DNA from: Sweltsa coloradensis
Taxonomy: Eukaryota; Arthropoda; Insecta; Plecoptera; Chloroperlidae
Direction of reading: 5' to 3'
Length of the DNA: 64,000 nucleotides
Assembly: GCA_024449915.1 (NCBI GenBank)
Contig: JAMZAV010000809.1
Coordinates: forward strand, 186,001 to 250,000
The position numbers were made by a program, and so were the translations under genes. The notes beneath the pieces are model-generated. The model saw only the letters and a program-made list of their open reading frames with translations, had not been told where the DNA came from and made no database searches. Positions 11,791 through 23,375 of the stretch are shown here, piece after piece. The stretch's first letter is position 1. Every line of letters begins with the position of its first letter.

Positions 11791-13158
11791 CTATCTTTCT
11801 CGCAGCAATGAAGGTGCTGTTAAGTTGTTAGTAGTCAGAGGTGCTTGTTTGTTCCCTGGAGATCGCCAGTCATCTAGAGGTCTTGAATTGAAGTTAGGTA
11901 GTCGATGTTGGTATCTATCATTGTTGGCATTTGTTGCAAAGTTGTGGTAGTAGGTGTTTTCATAGTTCCTATTTTGACTAGGTAACCAAATCAGTCTGTC
12001 ACTTTCTAATCTTTCCAAAAGATTTACGATTTTAGTGGCATCGTTGTCTATATGAATGAAATGGAAACGAATTTCCATAGGAAAATGTTTGAGCAGTTGT
12101 TTGACCATCGTTTCTTGTGGTATTGGGCAACTGAGATTCCATTATGACTCAACAAACGTTTGAAGTATACTGATGGTAATCCCTGTTTACCAGCTTCGTA
12201 GGATGCACTATATATTGTGTTTCATGAGAACATCTTGAGCGTTGTCTCCCCAAAAATGATTAATGAATTTTTCTTTAAAATCTTCAAGGAATCAAACTCA
12301 TTTCCCAGCATCCATGGTATGCATTGACCCTTCAGCATTGTAGAGTGAACGCCAACCTCCTGTTTTATTTACCGATAGTTCTTGATCGCTTTCTAACAAG
12401 TTCAGAAATTCAATGGGATGAATACCTCCATCTCCCATGAATATTATGCCCTCGCTAAGTAGTTGGTCTCCTACACCGCTATCATTTGCATAAACGGTAG
12501 TTCCCGTAACGCATGTTATCCCTTGAGTTTCCAATCTTGAATCTTTTTTGTATTGGTTTAGAATAGAATTTTCCAAACCATTGCAAGTTTCTTGAAAGTT
12601 TTTATCATCTAATTCTCGCTTTTCTTCTACTTTTGAGACTTCTTTTTGTACTTCCTCTAATTTCTTATAATTATCATCATCATGACATGGATATCCCTTA
12701 TCAATTCCATACACCCCCTACTTTGGCTTCAATGTCCTCCACATCTTCAGTTACTTTTAGCTTCACATCTATGAATTTTTTTCCTAGTGTAGAAATGTTT
12801 CTCATATTTTTTTCTAATCTATTTTGGATGATATCCATTCGTTTATTTACCTTATCGATTTCATATTTAACATCCTCTAGTAGAGGATCTCTAGTTTCTC
12901 GTCCATAATCTTACTCATTTCATTTTTCATGCTATTTTCCATGGTACTCATTTTATTCAACAACGTACTCATTAAAAAACTCATTTCTGGACTCATCACC
13001 AAACTTCCTTCCGTCGAAGTGCTAGTCATATCGGTTGCCAAGTGCCTATCTAAACCACTATCCATCTGTCCCAATTCTGTCCTCCCTAAATCTTGAGAAA
13101 CAATTTGCAACCCTAGCTCTATTTCATCAATAGCAACACCTTCACTTTGACTAGCCAT
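11791..13158 (-). pseudogene. Gag-like gene of the LTR element, frame-broken
   Basis: Three minus-strand frames lie in order: 12877-13158 (starts at ATG 13158, Ser/Met-rich and helical, with many SLxSTLxNKM-like residues), 12298-12714 (coiled-coil-like VQKEVSKVEEKRELDD, then GIHPIEFLNLLESDQEL), and 11791-12108 (HFPMEIRFHFIH, then a basic Asn/Arg-rich C-terminus). The HPIEFL pattern and the coiled-coil-then-basic layout resemble gag proteins of arthropod LTR elements. Between 12108 and 12298 the minus strand still shows gag-like pieces (FINHFWGDNAQ) in shifted frames. No zinc knuckle or protease is visible. This copy is probably inactive; the family assignment is inference. Confidence 0.6.
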
Positions 13159-13261
13159 TATTCCAAAGCCTAGGTTTATTTGTAACCAAGTGTGTAATTA
13201 AGACCCCTAATCTCTGCGTGACATTATCTTCAGTAAGACCACTAACGTTGGGCTGTCAAAT

Positions 13262-14117
13262 TGTAACGTTACACCGTGCTACCCTGTACACTATTACCTA
13301 CTTCTCGATAGGCTACCATATATTAAAACTCATCCACCTCGGCTAGCCTACACAGTCAATGAGCAACACACTTGGCATACAAATTAACACATAATTAGAC
13401 ATTTATTTTTAAACCAAGTAATAATACTACAGCAATTATTTAGTGAAATTGATCTGCTTGATAACGACCACATTGGACATTAAAAGTTTATATCATACGA
13501 CCTTCTTTGGCTGTTGTGTTTGAGTATGATTTTTCACCCATCTGTAGTCTTCTCTTGTGAGTCCTTATACTTCTAATCTTCTTACTTCTCTTCTCTTGAA
13601 ATCTTCTTAAAAGTAATTTATAGGTGCCAAGTTGCAGACACATAAACTTATAATTGAAATAAGTTTTAAAAAGAATCACTTCTGCTTTCTTTACTAGAGC
13701 AAAACTCCTTGACCTAACTCGATTCAAGTAGCATCAAAGATGGCCATTCTGTTCCTGGTCAAATTCATTGTTTCAAAGTTCTAGATTTTTGTATCTTTTT
13801 TACACATCACATAAACACTTTTTAATATTTACTTATTTTTTATAAATTTAATTTGCTGTATTTACCTTTAATAATCATTATCAGAACATTATTAAAACTT
13901 TAAATAATATAATTATTTTACCATAAGTGAAAAATACAGCCTTCTGAAACTTGGTTATAATGTAAACAACTACTCAATCACTGCCTACTTGAAACCTTTT
14001 ATACATTTTAAGAAGTCACTGCCTACTAGAATCATTTTATACATTTTAAGAAGTCACTGCCTACTGGATCTTAATTACTTTTACCAAGTTTTAGATTTAA
14101 GAGACTGGTACTTTACA
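13262..14117 (-). repeat. 5' LTR of the gag-only element
   Basis: 856 bp, same ends as the left copy, followed on the right by the target duplication ATAT. On the element's strand it precedes the gag-like frames. The base after its inner end does not show an obvious TGG-type primer-binding site. Confidence 0.9.
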
Positions 14118-14220
14118 ATATTTTCAGGACAAAGTGAAAGTAGTACAAGGTAGTACATACCCAATCATTGTATTTTGTGACGTTTGATAACACGCAATAT
14201 TAATAAGTTGATACAAATTA

Positions 14221-14822
14221 TTAGACGAGGGAGCGCAGCGACTGTCTTACAATTCAAGTCAAACGAGACTTCCTCTGTGCCTGTGTCGGTGAGTGAAAGT
14301 GCACGCTAAAAATCGGTCGAATCGCTGAACTGATTGCGCTGATATTTAAACAGATATTCGGTACCAGTTTACTGAGCCGTTAAAATAAGCGAAATTCGTT
14401 GCGATTTAAACCTACATGTATTTGAATTGATAATGTGTAGCATTTAATTTAACGACAATGATTTTGCATGAAGAACTCGTTTTTATCGAACCATGTTTTG
14501 AATGTCAGGCGGTGAATGCATTCAGTGACCAAGGTGTACCGAATCTAGCACGCTCAAGGTTCCCCAAAATTCCGCTGGGAGATTGAGTAAACCTTGCAAT
14601 CTTTACACGCGTGTTTAGTACATGGCTATGTTGTGCAAAGTATTGCATGTATTTCAAAATATGTTCTATCATTTTTTAATACAATCCAGAAATAACGAAA
14701 TCTATCCCAACTGTTGTTTGAACCCGGGTCTCCCACATTCCGGCTATAAAGGCGCCTTAGCCAACAAGTACTCAACACATGGCTCGCTCACTCGTCTAAC
14801 AAGGACTTTGGCGTTTTCCTAG
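14221..14822 (+). mobile_element. Helitron-like element, family C copy 1 (diverged)
   Basis: Shares with the 21-30 kb array the block AATCGGTCGAATCGCTGAAC, the run ATTGCGCTGA, a tRNA-like segment on the minus strand (plus-side TTTGAACCCGGGTCTCCCAC, GCGCCTTAGCCAAC) and the tail CTCGTCTAACAAGGACTTTGG ending TTTTCCTAG. It is shorter and more diverged than copies 2 to 5, so it is an older insertion. Confidence 0.65.
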
Positions 14823-16122
14823 TATTTGTATCTGTTTCATTGTTACAAGCAATGTATTTATATTTATTTATTGCCACCAACAACAGAGCAAGCTCCACAA
14901 GTGTGTTGTAGGCTTTTACATTAAATTATTTAAATACTAAAGCATATACGTACTAACTCATAGGACTGACTGACTTGACTGTTTGCCAAGCTTGGGACAA
15001 CTTTTTTTACATTTTAAATGCACATTTAAAAACAGTTCGATCTTCAAATCCAGCTAATTTCACATACAGAACGTATACCGCTTTTTTACCTTAAGTTTTT
15101 ATAAAAAAAAATCTGCAGTTTTGGGTGGCTGTTCATAGAAAGAATGAGCGCATGTCGCTATCAAAGCACATTTTGACATTTCAAATAATTGTCTCCTACA
15201 CAAAATTGGTAAATTACTACTAATTAACAGTTTGGTGCCTTGATAATGCATTTTACATTCCACAACCTGATTTGACAAACGAAAGAGCTTCCAAGTGATC
15301 CAGACCGACATTACGTCTGCGTTCTGCGTCCAAGCCTGGTTTTCTCTAGCTTAGCCAACAGTAGAGAGGACATCAATTTAGGATGTGAATTATTGTTGGG
15401 TCTTTTTCGAATCACATACACAGAGGCGTCAACTGCTAATATTTATATCTGGCAATTCATTTTTTAATGCACCCGTTTTGTTATCTGTAATGCTTATTGT
15501 ATAGAATATTATTTCAAATGCGACCATTTTGTTATCTAATGATTATTTATTGAATTGAATCAATGTACTTCGAGCTGCGTCGAAAATCGTGGACAACAAT
15601 CGATTCATATGACCACGCAATTAATTACTTAATTAACATTGATTTACTTAGAAGATGACTATTTTGAATAATTTAGATTTTTAAAAATAATTTTGCAACG
15701 AAACTCCATACCTATATTTAAGACAGTGGAAAGTCCATGGAGACTATTTAAACTCCATGAAAAGTCCAAACTATAATGACTAATTTTGGCAGTGGGAAAT
15801 AACTATTTGTGTAGAAAGGCTCAAAAGTTCTCTTACAGCGAATGGCAATGAGTATTATTTTATTTCACACTAAAAAAATCTACTACCACCACTGAAGATT
15901 AAATGTGTGTATTCCCAAAAACAAACTTTTCCAAAGTGTAATAACGGCAATAAAATGGATCGTAATTATCTTCTATTGTGTTTATTGATATTCGTATCAC
16001 GCAAACGCATTGAGATCATAAGAAACATTTGGTGTTGAATTTCGATGAAGTATTCACTAGGTTATAAAGGAATTAAAAGTACAATTTAGTAACAATTTTT
16101 TCAAAAGTAATTATTTCCAAAC
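14823..16122. other. Non-coding DNA
   Basis: No gene or recognised repeat. AT-rich with short open frames only. It lies upstream of the possible 5' exons of the plus-strand gene. Confidence 0.4.
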
Positions 16123-16340
16123 GTGCATGCACGAATGCCCAATGCATGCGCGTGGGAGTGCGTGCGGTGTATGCTCTTGCCAGTCTCGGTCCCGTGGCTC
16201 ATGCTACGTCATCTTGTGGGTTATTATCTGTCCCCATCACAGCCTGCACAGGTCCTACACTTTGGACTGTCTGTATCACTTCACTTCGCTGTAGACCTCA
16301 GTGCAAGCAAGTTGTACCAGCCGTGTCGCAGCAGTCGCCG
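16123..16340 (+). other. Possible 5' exon before a strong splice donor
   Basis: A GC-richer island in AT-rich surroundings ends in the strong donor CGCCG|GTAAGT at 16340/16341. Two frames are open across it. The frame from ATG 16123 leaves two bases at the donor, which fits a candidate exon at 16636 that supplies one base. It might equally be an untranslated first exon, since the region has a CpG-rich, promoter-like composition. I recognise no protein family in either frame. Confidence 0.25.
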
Positions 16341-16635
16341 GTAAGTCAACCGCTTCCCCATTCGTATCGGATTACTGTAATCGGTTTAAAAACGTGTCAT
16401 AACTTTCAATTGATTTTAGTTAATTACATTGTAAATACATTGAATATAATGTTGATATAAATGCTAAACTGTCAATCATGTTACTTGGTTGTGTATTGTG
16501 TTTACCTTTGTACGCACACACCATGCCTTTTCGGTACAAAACACACTTTTTCTTTATCTGTTCATGTTATCACAATATCTAAAAAATCGCTACTAATAAT
16601 AGGACTTATTATTAATTGAGTTATCTTGGGTTCAG

Positions 16636-16996
16636 TGCTTTGAAAACGGTAGTTGAGTTTAGTGCAGCGAATGATCTTACTTTGTCTGATAGTGTACTCA
16701 AGGATCAACCTTTGCCTGATATTCCTGTGTGTGGTGTACTGGAGGCTACACCTTTGCCAGGTATTTATGGACTTTGTGCACTGACTGATCTAAATTTGCC
16801 AGGTATTCCTGGATCGATTGGATTGTCGGATCTACAATTGCCCAATAATTCTGGACCAAGTTCACTGACGGATCTACATTTACTCAATTTTCCTGGACCT
16901 TGTGTACTGAATAGCCTACCTTTGCCTGGCGTATTTGTTGTGGAGACAGTAATACCAATGCATCTAGAAGATTTAACGTCTTTGCCCTTGAAAGTT
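16636..16996 (+). CDS. Possible exon of 14-residue tandem repeats
   Basis: A plus-strand open frame contains five to six degenerate units of exactly 42 bp between about 16710 and 16950: PLPDIPVCGVLEAT, PLPGIYGLCALTDL, NLPGIPGSIGLSDL, QLPNNSGPSSLTDL, HLLNFPGPCVLNSL, then PLPGVFVVET. Conserved Leu and Pro positions vary mostly in the third codon base (CCT, CCA, CCC; CTG, TTG), which suggests the protein sequence has been kept. It ends at a good donor (GTT|GTGAGT, 16996/16997) in phase 0, the same phase as the exon starting at 20885. The acceptor (GGGTTCAG, 16635) has a weak pyrimidine tract. The minus strand is open too, so an intronic minisatellite is the alternative. Family unknown. Confidence 0.35.
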
Positions 16997-19179
16997 GTGA
17001 GTATTTTACCAATATATCTTACCATTGCCTACTTCATAAGGTAATTTAGGCCTGATACGAGGTTACGTTTTATGATACGTCACGTATGATACGTCATTTT
17101 GTCATCAATATTTCAGTACGCGTGGTGAAGCAATCGAGGATTTTAAACAAAGGTGTAACCGTGGTGTTTCCAAGTCTGGAAAACCTGGAGAAATATATAT
17201 TTTAGGGAATTTCCGTATTCCTCCTCAAAAATCTATAAAACTCACAAAATCGATTCTTTAAAACCAAAGGTTTTCCAGGGCAAGCCCCCGAGCCCCCTTT
17301 TCAATGTATATCATCGCGGCCATTCATGAGGCTATGGGGTAAAATCAATTTTCTTCTTATTAGTCCATAATAATAATTCTCAGAAAGCCAATTTGAAGTC
17401 GGAAAATATATGATTTTTCATCTAAAAAAAAAAACTGGAAATACCGCGGAATTTTGTATAGAAAAATCTGTAGACATGCCGGTAATGTGTTTTACTGTTC
17501 GTTATTTAGCTATAGTCCTACTTCTTAGTGCATTCTAGAACTCATATTATTCACTCTAGGTCCGCTGGATTTTGGTATTTTTACGCAGCTATACCAGTAT
17601 GTGTTTTTGTTATTAGTACCGAAAGTATGACTACCAACACCATCGCTTTCAGTTTCAAGTTATCGGCATCATTATGTTTGTTAATTTTATTTGAATTAAA
17701 TGCGTACAACAAAACACGTTCCTTTACATAAATTTAAAAGAAAATAAACATAATGAAAGTCACCGAAGTTGTGTTTAGTTTTACTGTAGTTTTACTGTGT
17801 GTGTGTGTTGTGTGTGTATGTAGAAGTTTTAAATTGTTTTACACTTTTACAGCAAAGGTTAGATTATTTCCTTACAGTAAGGGTTACTATTCAAATACAC
17901 TTTATTTGGGTCAGTTTTGTTCGGCTAAAGAAAAGCAATACAAAATTTACATGAAAAATCATTTGACTAATAGGTAGGTATACACTATACAATATACATC
18001 CGCTCGGTAGAGAATATTACGTAAACCACACTGTCTCGTGAGCAGAAAGGGTTGCAAACTGAATTCTTTATTATGCATTCATTCATTTACGTTTTGGGAA
18101 CTAATATCTCTCAAACGATTAAATAAGTGCCTGTAATCAAGTAACATTGATTTTGATTTGATCGTGTCTTTATCATATGAGAGTTTTTGCCGTCCGGAAT
18201 TAAGTAAATATAATTATGTTTTTGAATCACATTGTATTCTACTAAAAAAATTAAGTCTGCATTGGTGTTTCTTTGTGATTAAATTATTTTTGAAAATTCT
18301 GCCAAAGTTTGGATTTTATGATGCATTTATTTATTGAAAATGTATCATGTGCGATTAATGTTGGTAATAAGTAAAACATTCCAAAAACACTAAGTACATT
18401 CTTATATTATTTTAATTTTTCGGAACAACTTTTATAACTAATATTAACTCTGCTTCCTCCATTATGCTCTCAGGTAAATTATTCCACTCGGGTATTGTTC
18501 TGTTTATGATATGAAATTTCCACATGTCAAGTCTTAAAAAATTTTATTTTAATTTTCCAGTTATGTGATAAGGCCTATATGATAAAGGCTACCTAAAAAA
18601 TAAGCTGAAACACAAAAACCGAATTAGTGTAGATGTCGGTTTTCGTTACTGGTTTTGGTTTATTTATACAATATCATATTATTATTCTGTTTAGGTTCAG
18701 AACCATATATTTTGTTTTTGATGGGCATTACTTTATGTCCTGATGTACAGAATAAAGTGTACTTTTTGGAATTACATATATTTTTACATCCAAATAATAT
18801 GTCACAATAATTGCAAATTGCAATTCTTGATGTATTTTATTTTTAATTCGTTTTATTGCCATAGTACCCACATTAATCATTATATTTTAGAGTTTACCCA
18901 GTTACAGAACTCAATTTCAATGAGGGACTTTTCCGACTTTATTTAGAGCGAATTGAGCCGGTACCAGCGAATAATAATCAACCATAGAGAGATATTATAA
19001 AATCAATATAACCATTAGTCATTACTCATTACACATCCTGTTGGGAATAGACGGCGTATCAACAGCGATGATTCGTTACTTGATGTGATGTTGATTGTAA
19101 GTGAGCAATGATCAAGGTCGGCATTGCAGGACAGGCACTGGACGCTAGCACAGACAGAGTGAGACGACCCACTCCAACC

Positions 19180-19245
19180 AGCAACAGAGGTGGCTCAACG
19201 AGATACTAGGGTCCCTAGTTCGATGCCTGCCATTGCCCATTTATT
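19180..19245 (+). repeat. Possible tRNA-derived SINE fragment
   Basis: GGTGGCTCAACGAG resembles an RNA polymerase III A box. CTAGTTCGATGCC, about 25 bases later, resembles a B box. The spacing is shorter than in a real tRNA and no cloverleaf can be formed, so this would be a worn SINE head at best. Confidence 0.25.
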
Positions 19246-19940
19246 CACCGCAAATCAATAGGGTTGAGAAATAACTTATGTAATGTAACACGCGTTACTA
19301 GTAAATTTTTTCTGAAGAGTAATTTGGGAAATTTGGAACCTTGGTATCTTGGTATCTTTTCATTTCTACGTTGTTTTTGGCATTTCAACCACAATAACAT
19401 TTTCACACATACACTATCACAATATGCTAATTATGCAATTCTGTCAAAATTACAGAATAGAAAGTAGATTATCAAATTCGTTATCTAACAAAATGTTTAT
19501 TATTTTTCTTGGTTATGAACACCAATAGTATGTGTTAGAAACCTAAATCTTAATCTATGAAAATAACTGAATTTTAATTTTTAATTTTGGTGTATTGATT
19601 TTTTTTCGAAAAACAATCTTTTCACATTGAAAAATGTTTTCCAATTCCAATATAACACCTTTTTAGATTATGAACCATCAATTAATCTAATATAACCTCG
19701 TTAATTATTAATAAAGTAAAAGTGCTAATTAGATTGAGACGATTGGTTCTAATAAACTGCTTTAGCTATATTATAACAAAGCACTTATTAATGTTGTTAT
19801 CCTAACCATTGTCAAACGCTTGTATAGATCAACGTTACGTCTTCTCGAGTTATAAGCAGCACATCGCGCTGATTGTTGACAGTAGACTCATAATATAAAC
19901 AAAATCGTGGCGAGTTATGTGAATTGGGATGTTTGTTGGA

Positions 19941-20144
19941 CTAGAGGTCATATTTGTGTAACGTCCATCCAAAGGGAGGCGTTTCCCGGTGAGTCGTTAG
20001 GAAGAGAAAATCTTTGATTAACACTAGGACTGCGTTGCTAAATTGTGTCCACAGCACAAATAACAATGATGTAGTTCCACCGGCACCAATAACCGGAAGT
20101 ACCAGGGCCAGGAAACAGCCACCACAAACAAAACTGCAATACAT
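19941..20144 (-). CDS. Possible terminal exon or small ORF, hydrophobic protein
   Basis: Minus-strand open frame of 67 codons ending in TAG (19941-19943). After a short start it reads a Gly-rich hydrophobic stretch (ALVLPVIGAGGTTSLLFVLW), then QFSNAVLVLIKDFLFL and a polar end, HRETPPFGWTLHKYDL. There are two likely membrane segments. Its start coincides with a fair splice acceptor on that strand (TGTATTGCAG, about 20133-20142), so it may be the last exon of a minus-strand gene lying in the plus-strand gene's intron. I do not recognise the family. A GTGAGT donor on the opposite strand lies within it, so chance is possible. Confidence 0.25.
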   Translation of the reverse strand: MYCSFVCGGCFLALVLPVIGAGGTTSLLFVLWTQFSNAVLVLIKDFLFLTTHRETPPFGWTLHKYDL

Positions 20145-20884
20145 TAAATTCACAGTTTAGTTCTCAGTTAATAGAAATAGTTGTGGGCATATTGAAGGCT
20201 ACAATTAAATTGAGGCATTGCTTTAACTTTTTATTTAATTAGGACGGGAGCTGAGCTGATTGAAACGAAAGCATGGTGCAGCAGAGTCGGACCTCTCGAT
20301 ATCTGTATTCTTCCAGGAACAAAACACGACAGTTGTGTTTCTGTGACACGCACGGGACGTCACGCAAGTGTCACACTGAACGGAAATAGAAACTGGCACT
20401 CGGATATTATTACGTTCTCGAGTAGTAAGATATTAGTATAATTAAATTATAACAAAAATCCGAGTTGTAGACCTATAACTTGTAGCATGAACCTGTTAAT
20501 TTTGTATGTAGGCTAGATGGAAGATCAACCTTGCTGGATTGAAACTCGCTTTTCGATCTCGTGTGTCACGTGGATAAAATAAATACACATTATTTAGTTT
20601 GATCAGACGCGAGCGGGTCACGGATTTATAAAGAATATTGAAATTCGGATATGTTTGCCTATATTATAATGATAATTTATACAACAAATGAATAATGCCT
20701 CTGCAGTACTTCTTTTGCCATACGTACATGCTGGGCCAGATTAATTGTAATTTTTAGGAGGGTTTTGTTATATTTTGTGTGCCAAGATGTCACATTACCA
20801 GATCTTGTTCGTTGGGTTTGCTGGTGTTGTTAGTAACACTTCGAGCTGTTGAGTGCTGTTGAGTTCAATACTGTGTCTTTGCAG

Positions 20885-21155
20885 ATCTACCAGCGTGCGT
20901 TGGACATGTCACTCAAGTACATGTCGGAGATGGGGAAAGAGTCCTCTCGCATTTCTTGTATCAATGCTGTGTCTTTGCAGATCTACCAGCGTGCGTTGGA
21001 CATGTCACTCAAGTACGTGTCGGAGATGGGGGAAAGAGTCTCCTCTCGTAGCCTCGGTCAGTTTGTCATCCACAAGACAGAGGACGCGATCTGGACCTTG
21101 GAGAAGTCAATAGAGTGGTCGGCGCCTCCGGAAGTCAAGCCCACTCAGCCCGAGG
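20885..21155 (+). CDS. Perilipin/Lsd-like gene, first confident exon
   Basis: Acceptor TGTCTTTGCAG ends at 20884; donor at 21156 (GAGG|GTGAGC). The exon reads IYQRALDMSLKYVSEMGERV, then a helical stretch with LGQFVIHKTEDAIWTLEKSI ending EWSAPPE. The pattern of amphipathic helices closing in a Pro-Pro-Glu is reminiscent of the region after the PAT domain in perilipin/Lsd lipid-droplet proteins; this is a judgement from memory. A direct 96-bp repeat copies the acceptor and the first part of the exon, so splicing can start at 20885 or 20981. Both keep the frame and differ by 32 residues. Start phase is 0 and end phase is 1, matching the next exon. The N-terminal part of the gene is not identified with confidence. 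Confidence 0.75.
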
Positions 21156-21192
21156 GTGAGCTGCAGATTAATTTAATATTTGGTTCATATTT

Positions 21193-22658
21193 GAACGAGT
21201 GAGCGTAGCGAACGTAGTGATTTCCATTCGACTTAAACGGCCCTTATTGTTTTTCTGCGTGCGTGCGTGTGTGTGTGTGTGTGTGTGTACGTTAAAAATC
21301 AGCCGAATCGCTGAACAGATTGCGCTGAAATTTTAAACGGACATCCGGTACGAGTTTATTGAGAACTGCTAACAAAATCAGCAAGATTCATTGCGATTTA
21401 AACATACAAGAAATAATAAACTGAAAAATAGACTTCCAATGTTATGAAATTATTTTAACGACAATGTTTTAGATTTTGAAAAGATATTTTTTGTTTTTTA
21501 TTTACCTGGCAGTGAAATGCCGTGTCCATTCAAGGTCTGTCGAATGTTTTAAGTCAAAGTACCCCCAAATTCCGCTCGTAGATTGAGTAAACCTTGCAAT
21601 GTTTTCACGTATTTCGTACTGGCTATGTTTACCATAGTAGGCCCTATTGCCACAGATGATGGACTTCACTGCGTTATATGCATTTCAAAACATGTTTAAT
21701 AATTTTTTAAATACAATCTCGAAATTACAAAATCTTTCCCGACCAGGGGATTGAACCCACGTCTCCCATATTTCGGCTATAAGGGCGCTTTAGCCAACTA
21801 GACCAGGGAAACGCCAAAGTCGTAGTTAGACGAGTGAGAGAGTCATGTGGTGAGTACCCGGGAACATATGCATTTAAGTTTGATAATTATATTCGTATAA
21901 ATAATAGTTTTTTAAAGTTTAGTTGGCATACGGGGACGGGCGCGTCAACTGTAAGGTCATAATGCGCCTCTCTAGCCTATGATAGGCTAGGTAGGCCTAA
22001 GGTAGGGGAAGAAAAGTAATGTAATCGGGTACAATGTTTTAGATTTTGAAAATATATTTTTTGTTTATTATTCGCCTGGCCGTGAAATGCCGTGCCCATG
22101 CAAGGTCTGTCGAATGTTGCACGTCAAGGTACCCACAAAATTCGCTCGTAGATTGAGTAAACCTTGCAATATTTTCACGTATTTCGTACTGGCTATGTTT
22201 ACCATAGTAGGCCCTATTGCCACAGATGATGGACAACACTGCGTTATATTATGCATTTCAAATCATGTTCAATTATTTTTGAAATACAATCTAGAAATTA
22301 CAAAATCTTTCCCAACCAGGGAATTGAACTCACTTCTTTCACATTTCGGCTACAAGGGCGCCTTAGCCAACTAGACTATAGGGAAACGCCAATGTCGTAG
22401 TGAGACGAGTGAGCGAGTCATGTGGTGAGTACCCGGGAACATTTGCATTTAAGTTTGATAATTATATTCGTATAAATAATAGTTTTTAAAGTTTAGTTGG
22501 TATACGGGGACGGGCGCGTCAACTGTAAGGTCATAATGCGCCTCTCTAGCCTATGATAGGCTAGGTAGGCCCAAGGTAGGGGGAAGAAAAGTAATGTAAT
22601 CGGGTACTTAACACATGGCTCACTCACTCGTTTAACAACGACTTTGGCGTTTCCCTAG
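21193..22658 (+). mobile_element. Helitron-like family C copy 2, internally duplicated
   Basis: Starts GAACGAGTGAGCGTAGCG and ends TTGGCGTTTCCCTAG. Between them are a (GC)GT microsatellite (about 21257-21290), the TCAGCCGAATCGCTGAAC block, and then a segment of about 565 bp present twice in tandem (about 21465-22031 and 22032-22604), each starting ACAATGTTTTAGATTTTG and ending GTAATCGGGTA. Each duplicate has its own tRNA-like module on the minus strand (about 21735-21815 and 22305-22390). A start complementary to a stretch just inside the 3' end, a central microsatellite and a hairpin-CTAG tail fit Helentron/HINE-type elements. Confidence 0.7.
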
Positions 22659-22959
22659 TATTTATTGAACGAGTGAGCGTAGCGAACGTAGTGATTTCCA
22701 TTCGACTTAAACGGCCCTTACGGTTTTTCTGCGTGCGTGCGTGCGTGTGTGTGTGTGTACGTTGAAAATCAGCCGAATCGCTGAACAAATTGCGCTGAAA
22801 TTTTAAACGGACATCCGGTACGAGTTTATTGAGAACTGTTAACAAAATCAGCAAGATTCATTGCGATTTAAACCTACAAGAAATAATAAACTGAGAAATA
22901 GACTTCCAATGTTTAGAAATTATTTTAACGACAATGTTTTAGATTTTGAAAAGATCTAG

Positions 22960-23208
22960 TGTATTCAAACCTTGCGCCATATTTATAGACACTTCCGAGT
23001 TGTTTACTGCTGCCCCCTATACTTTGAAACTATGAACTACGCTCTCTAGCGCATTCTCCTAAACATGGCTGCCCACCACGCCAAGCCTTGCTAGTTCTAA
23101 TGTAATTGATTCATGTAATGTGCAATCCACAATAAAACCAAGGTACGTTACAACCTAATATTGCATACCTTATTACGTATAATATGTTTAGCAAACCCAA
23201 ACATATCA
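22960..23208 (+). repeat. 5' LTR of the gypsy element
   Basis: TGTATTC...ATATCA. Contains a TATA-like ATATTTATAG about 30 bases in and a polyadenylation-like AATAAA near position 180 of the LTR. The short length and TG...CA ends are typical of Ty3/gypsy. Confidence 0.93.
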
Positions 23209-23226
23209 GTGGCGACGCAGGATCGG
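23209..23226 (+). promoter_or_regulatory. Primer-binding site
   Basis: GTGGCGACGCAGGATC follows the 5' LTR end directly. A TGGCGAC-type start after one spacer base is common in Ty3/gypsy primer-binding sites. The tRNA used cannot be named from this alone. Confidence 0.6.
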
Positions 23227-23375
23227 ATCTTACCGACGTGTAAGGCTAGGCTCGAGACAAATTACCATGTGCTTTAAAGCCTAGGCCTAGGCCTACGTGC
23301 ATCAACCTATTGCCCTAGGCCTACCAGGTCACCAGATTTAAAGGCTACTCAAAGGCATCGCTAGGCCTTAGTATT

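Larger units (their letters stand above)
9858..14117 (-). mobile_element. Gag-only LTR retrotransposon with 4-bp target duplication
   Basis: Two direct repeats of 862 and 856 bp (9858-10719, 13262-14117) begin TGTAACG and end TTTACA. They enclose 2542 bp and are flanked by the same ATAT (9854-9857 and 14118-14121). The internal open frames and the polypurine tract both point to minus-strand orientation. No reverse transcriptase, RNase H or integrase motif is found in the interior, and there is no room for a full pol. It should therefore be non-autonomous and mobilised by a related element. The LTRs differ by scattered indels and substitutions (for example ACAGCGCTCCCCG against ACACCGTGCTACCC), so the insertion is not very recent. 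Confidence 0.9.
16997..20884. other. Mostly unassigned, probably intronic DNA
   Basis: AT-rich DNA without a recognisable plus-strand gene. Two items stand out and are listed separately: a tRNA-like fragment near 19180-19245 and a minus-strand hydrophobic open frame at 19941-20144. Short AT-rich runs and a (GT)n-like stretch near 17797-17820 are also present. Confidence 0.35.

Noticed and set aside
13488..13727. 79-codon basic protein on the minus strand
   Set aside because: It lies wholly inside the LTR and is broken by an indel in the sister LTR (near 10205-10215), so it is a chance frame.
16765..17025. Minus-strand frame over the 42-bp repeats
   Set aside because: A mirror of the repeat; the plus strand has synonymous-type variation and a phase-compatible donor, the minus strand does not.
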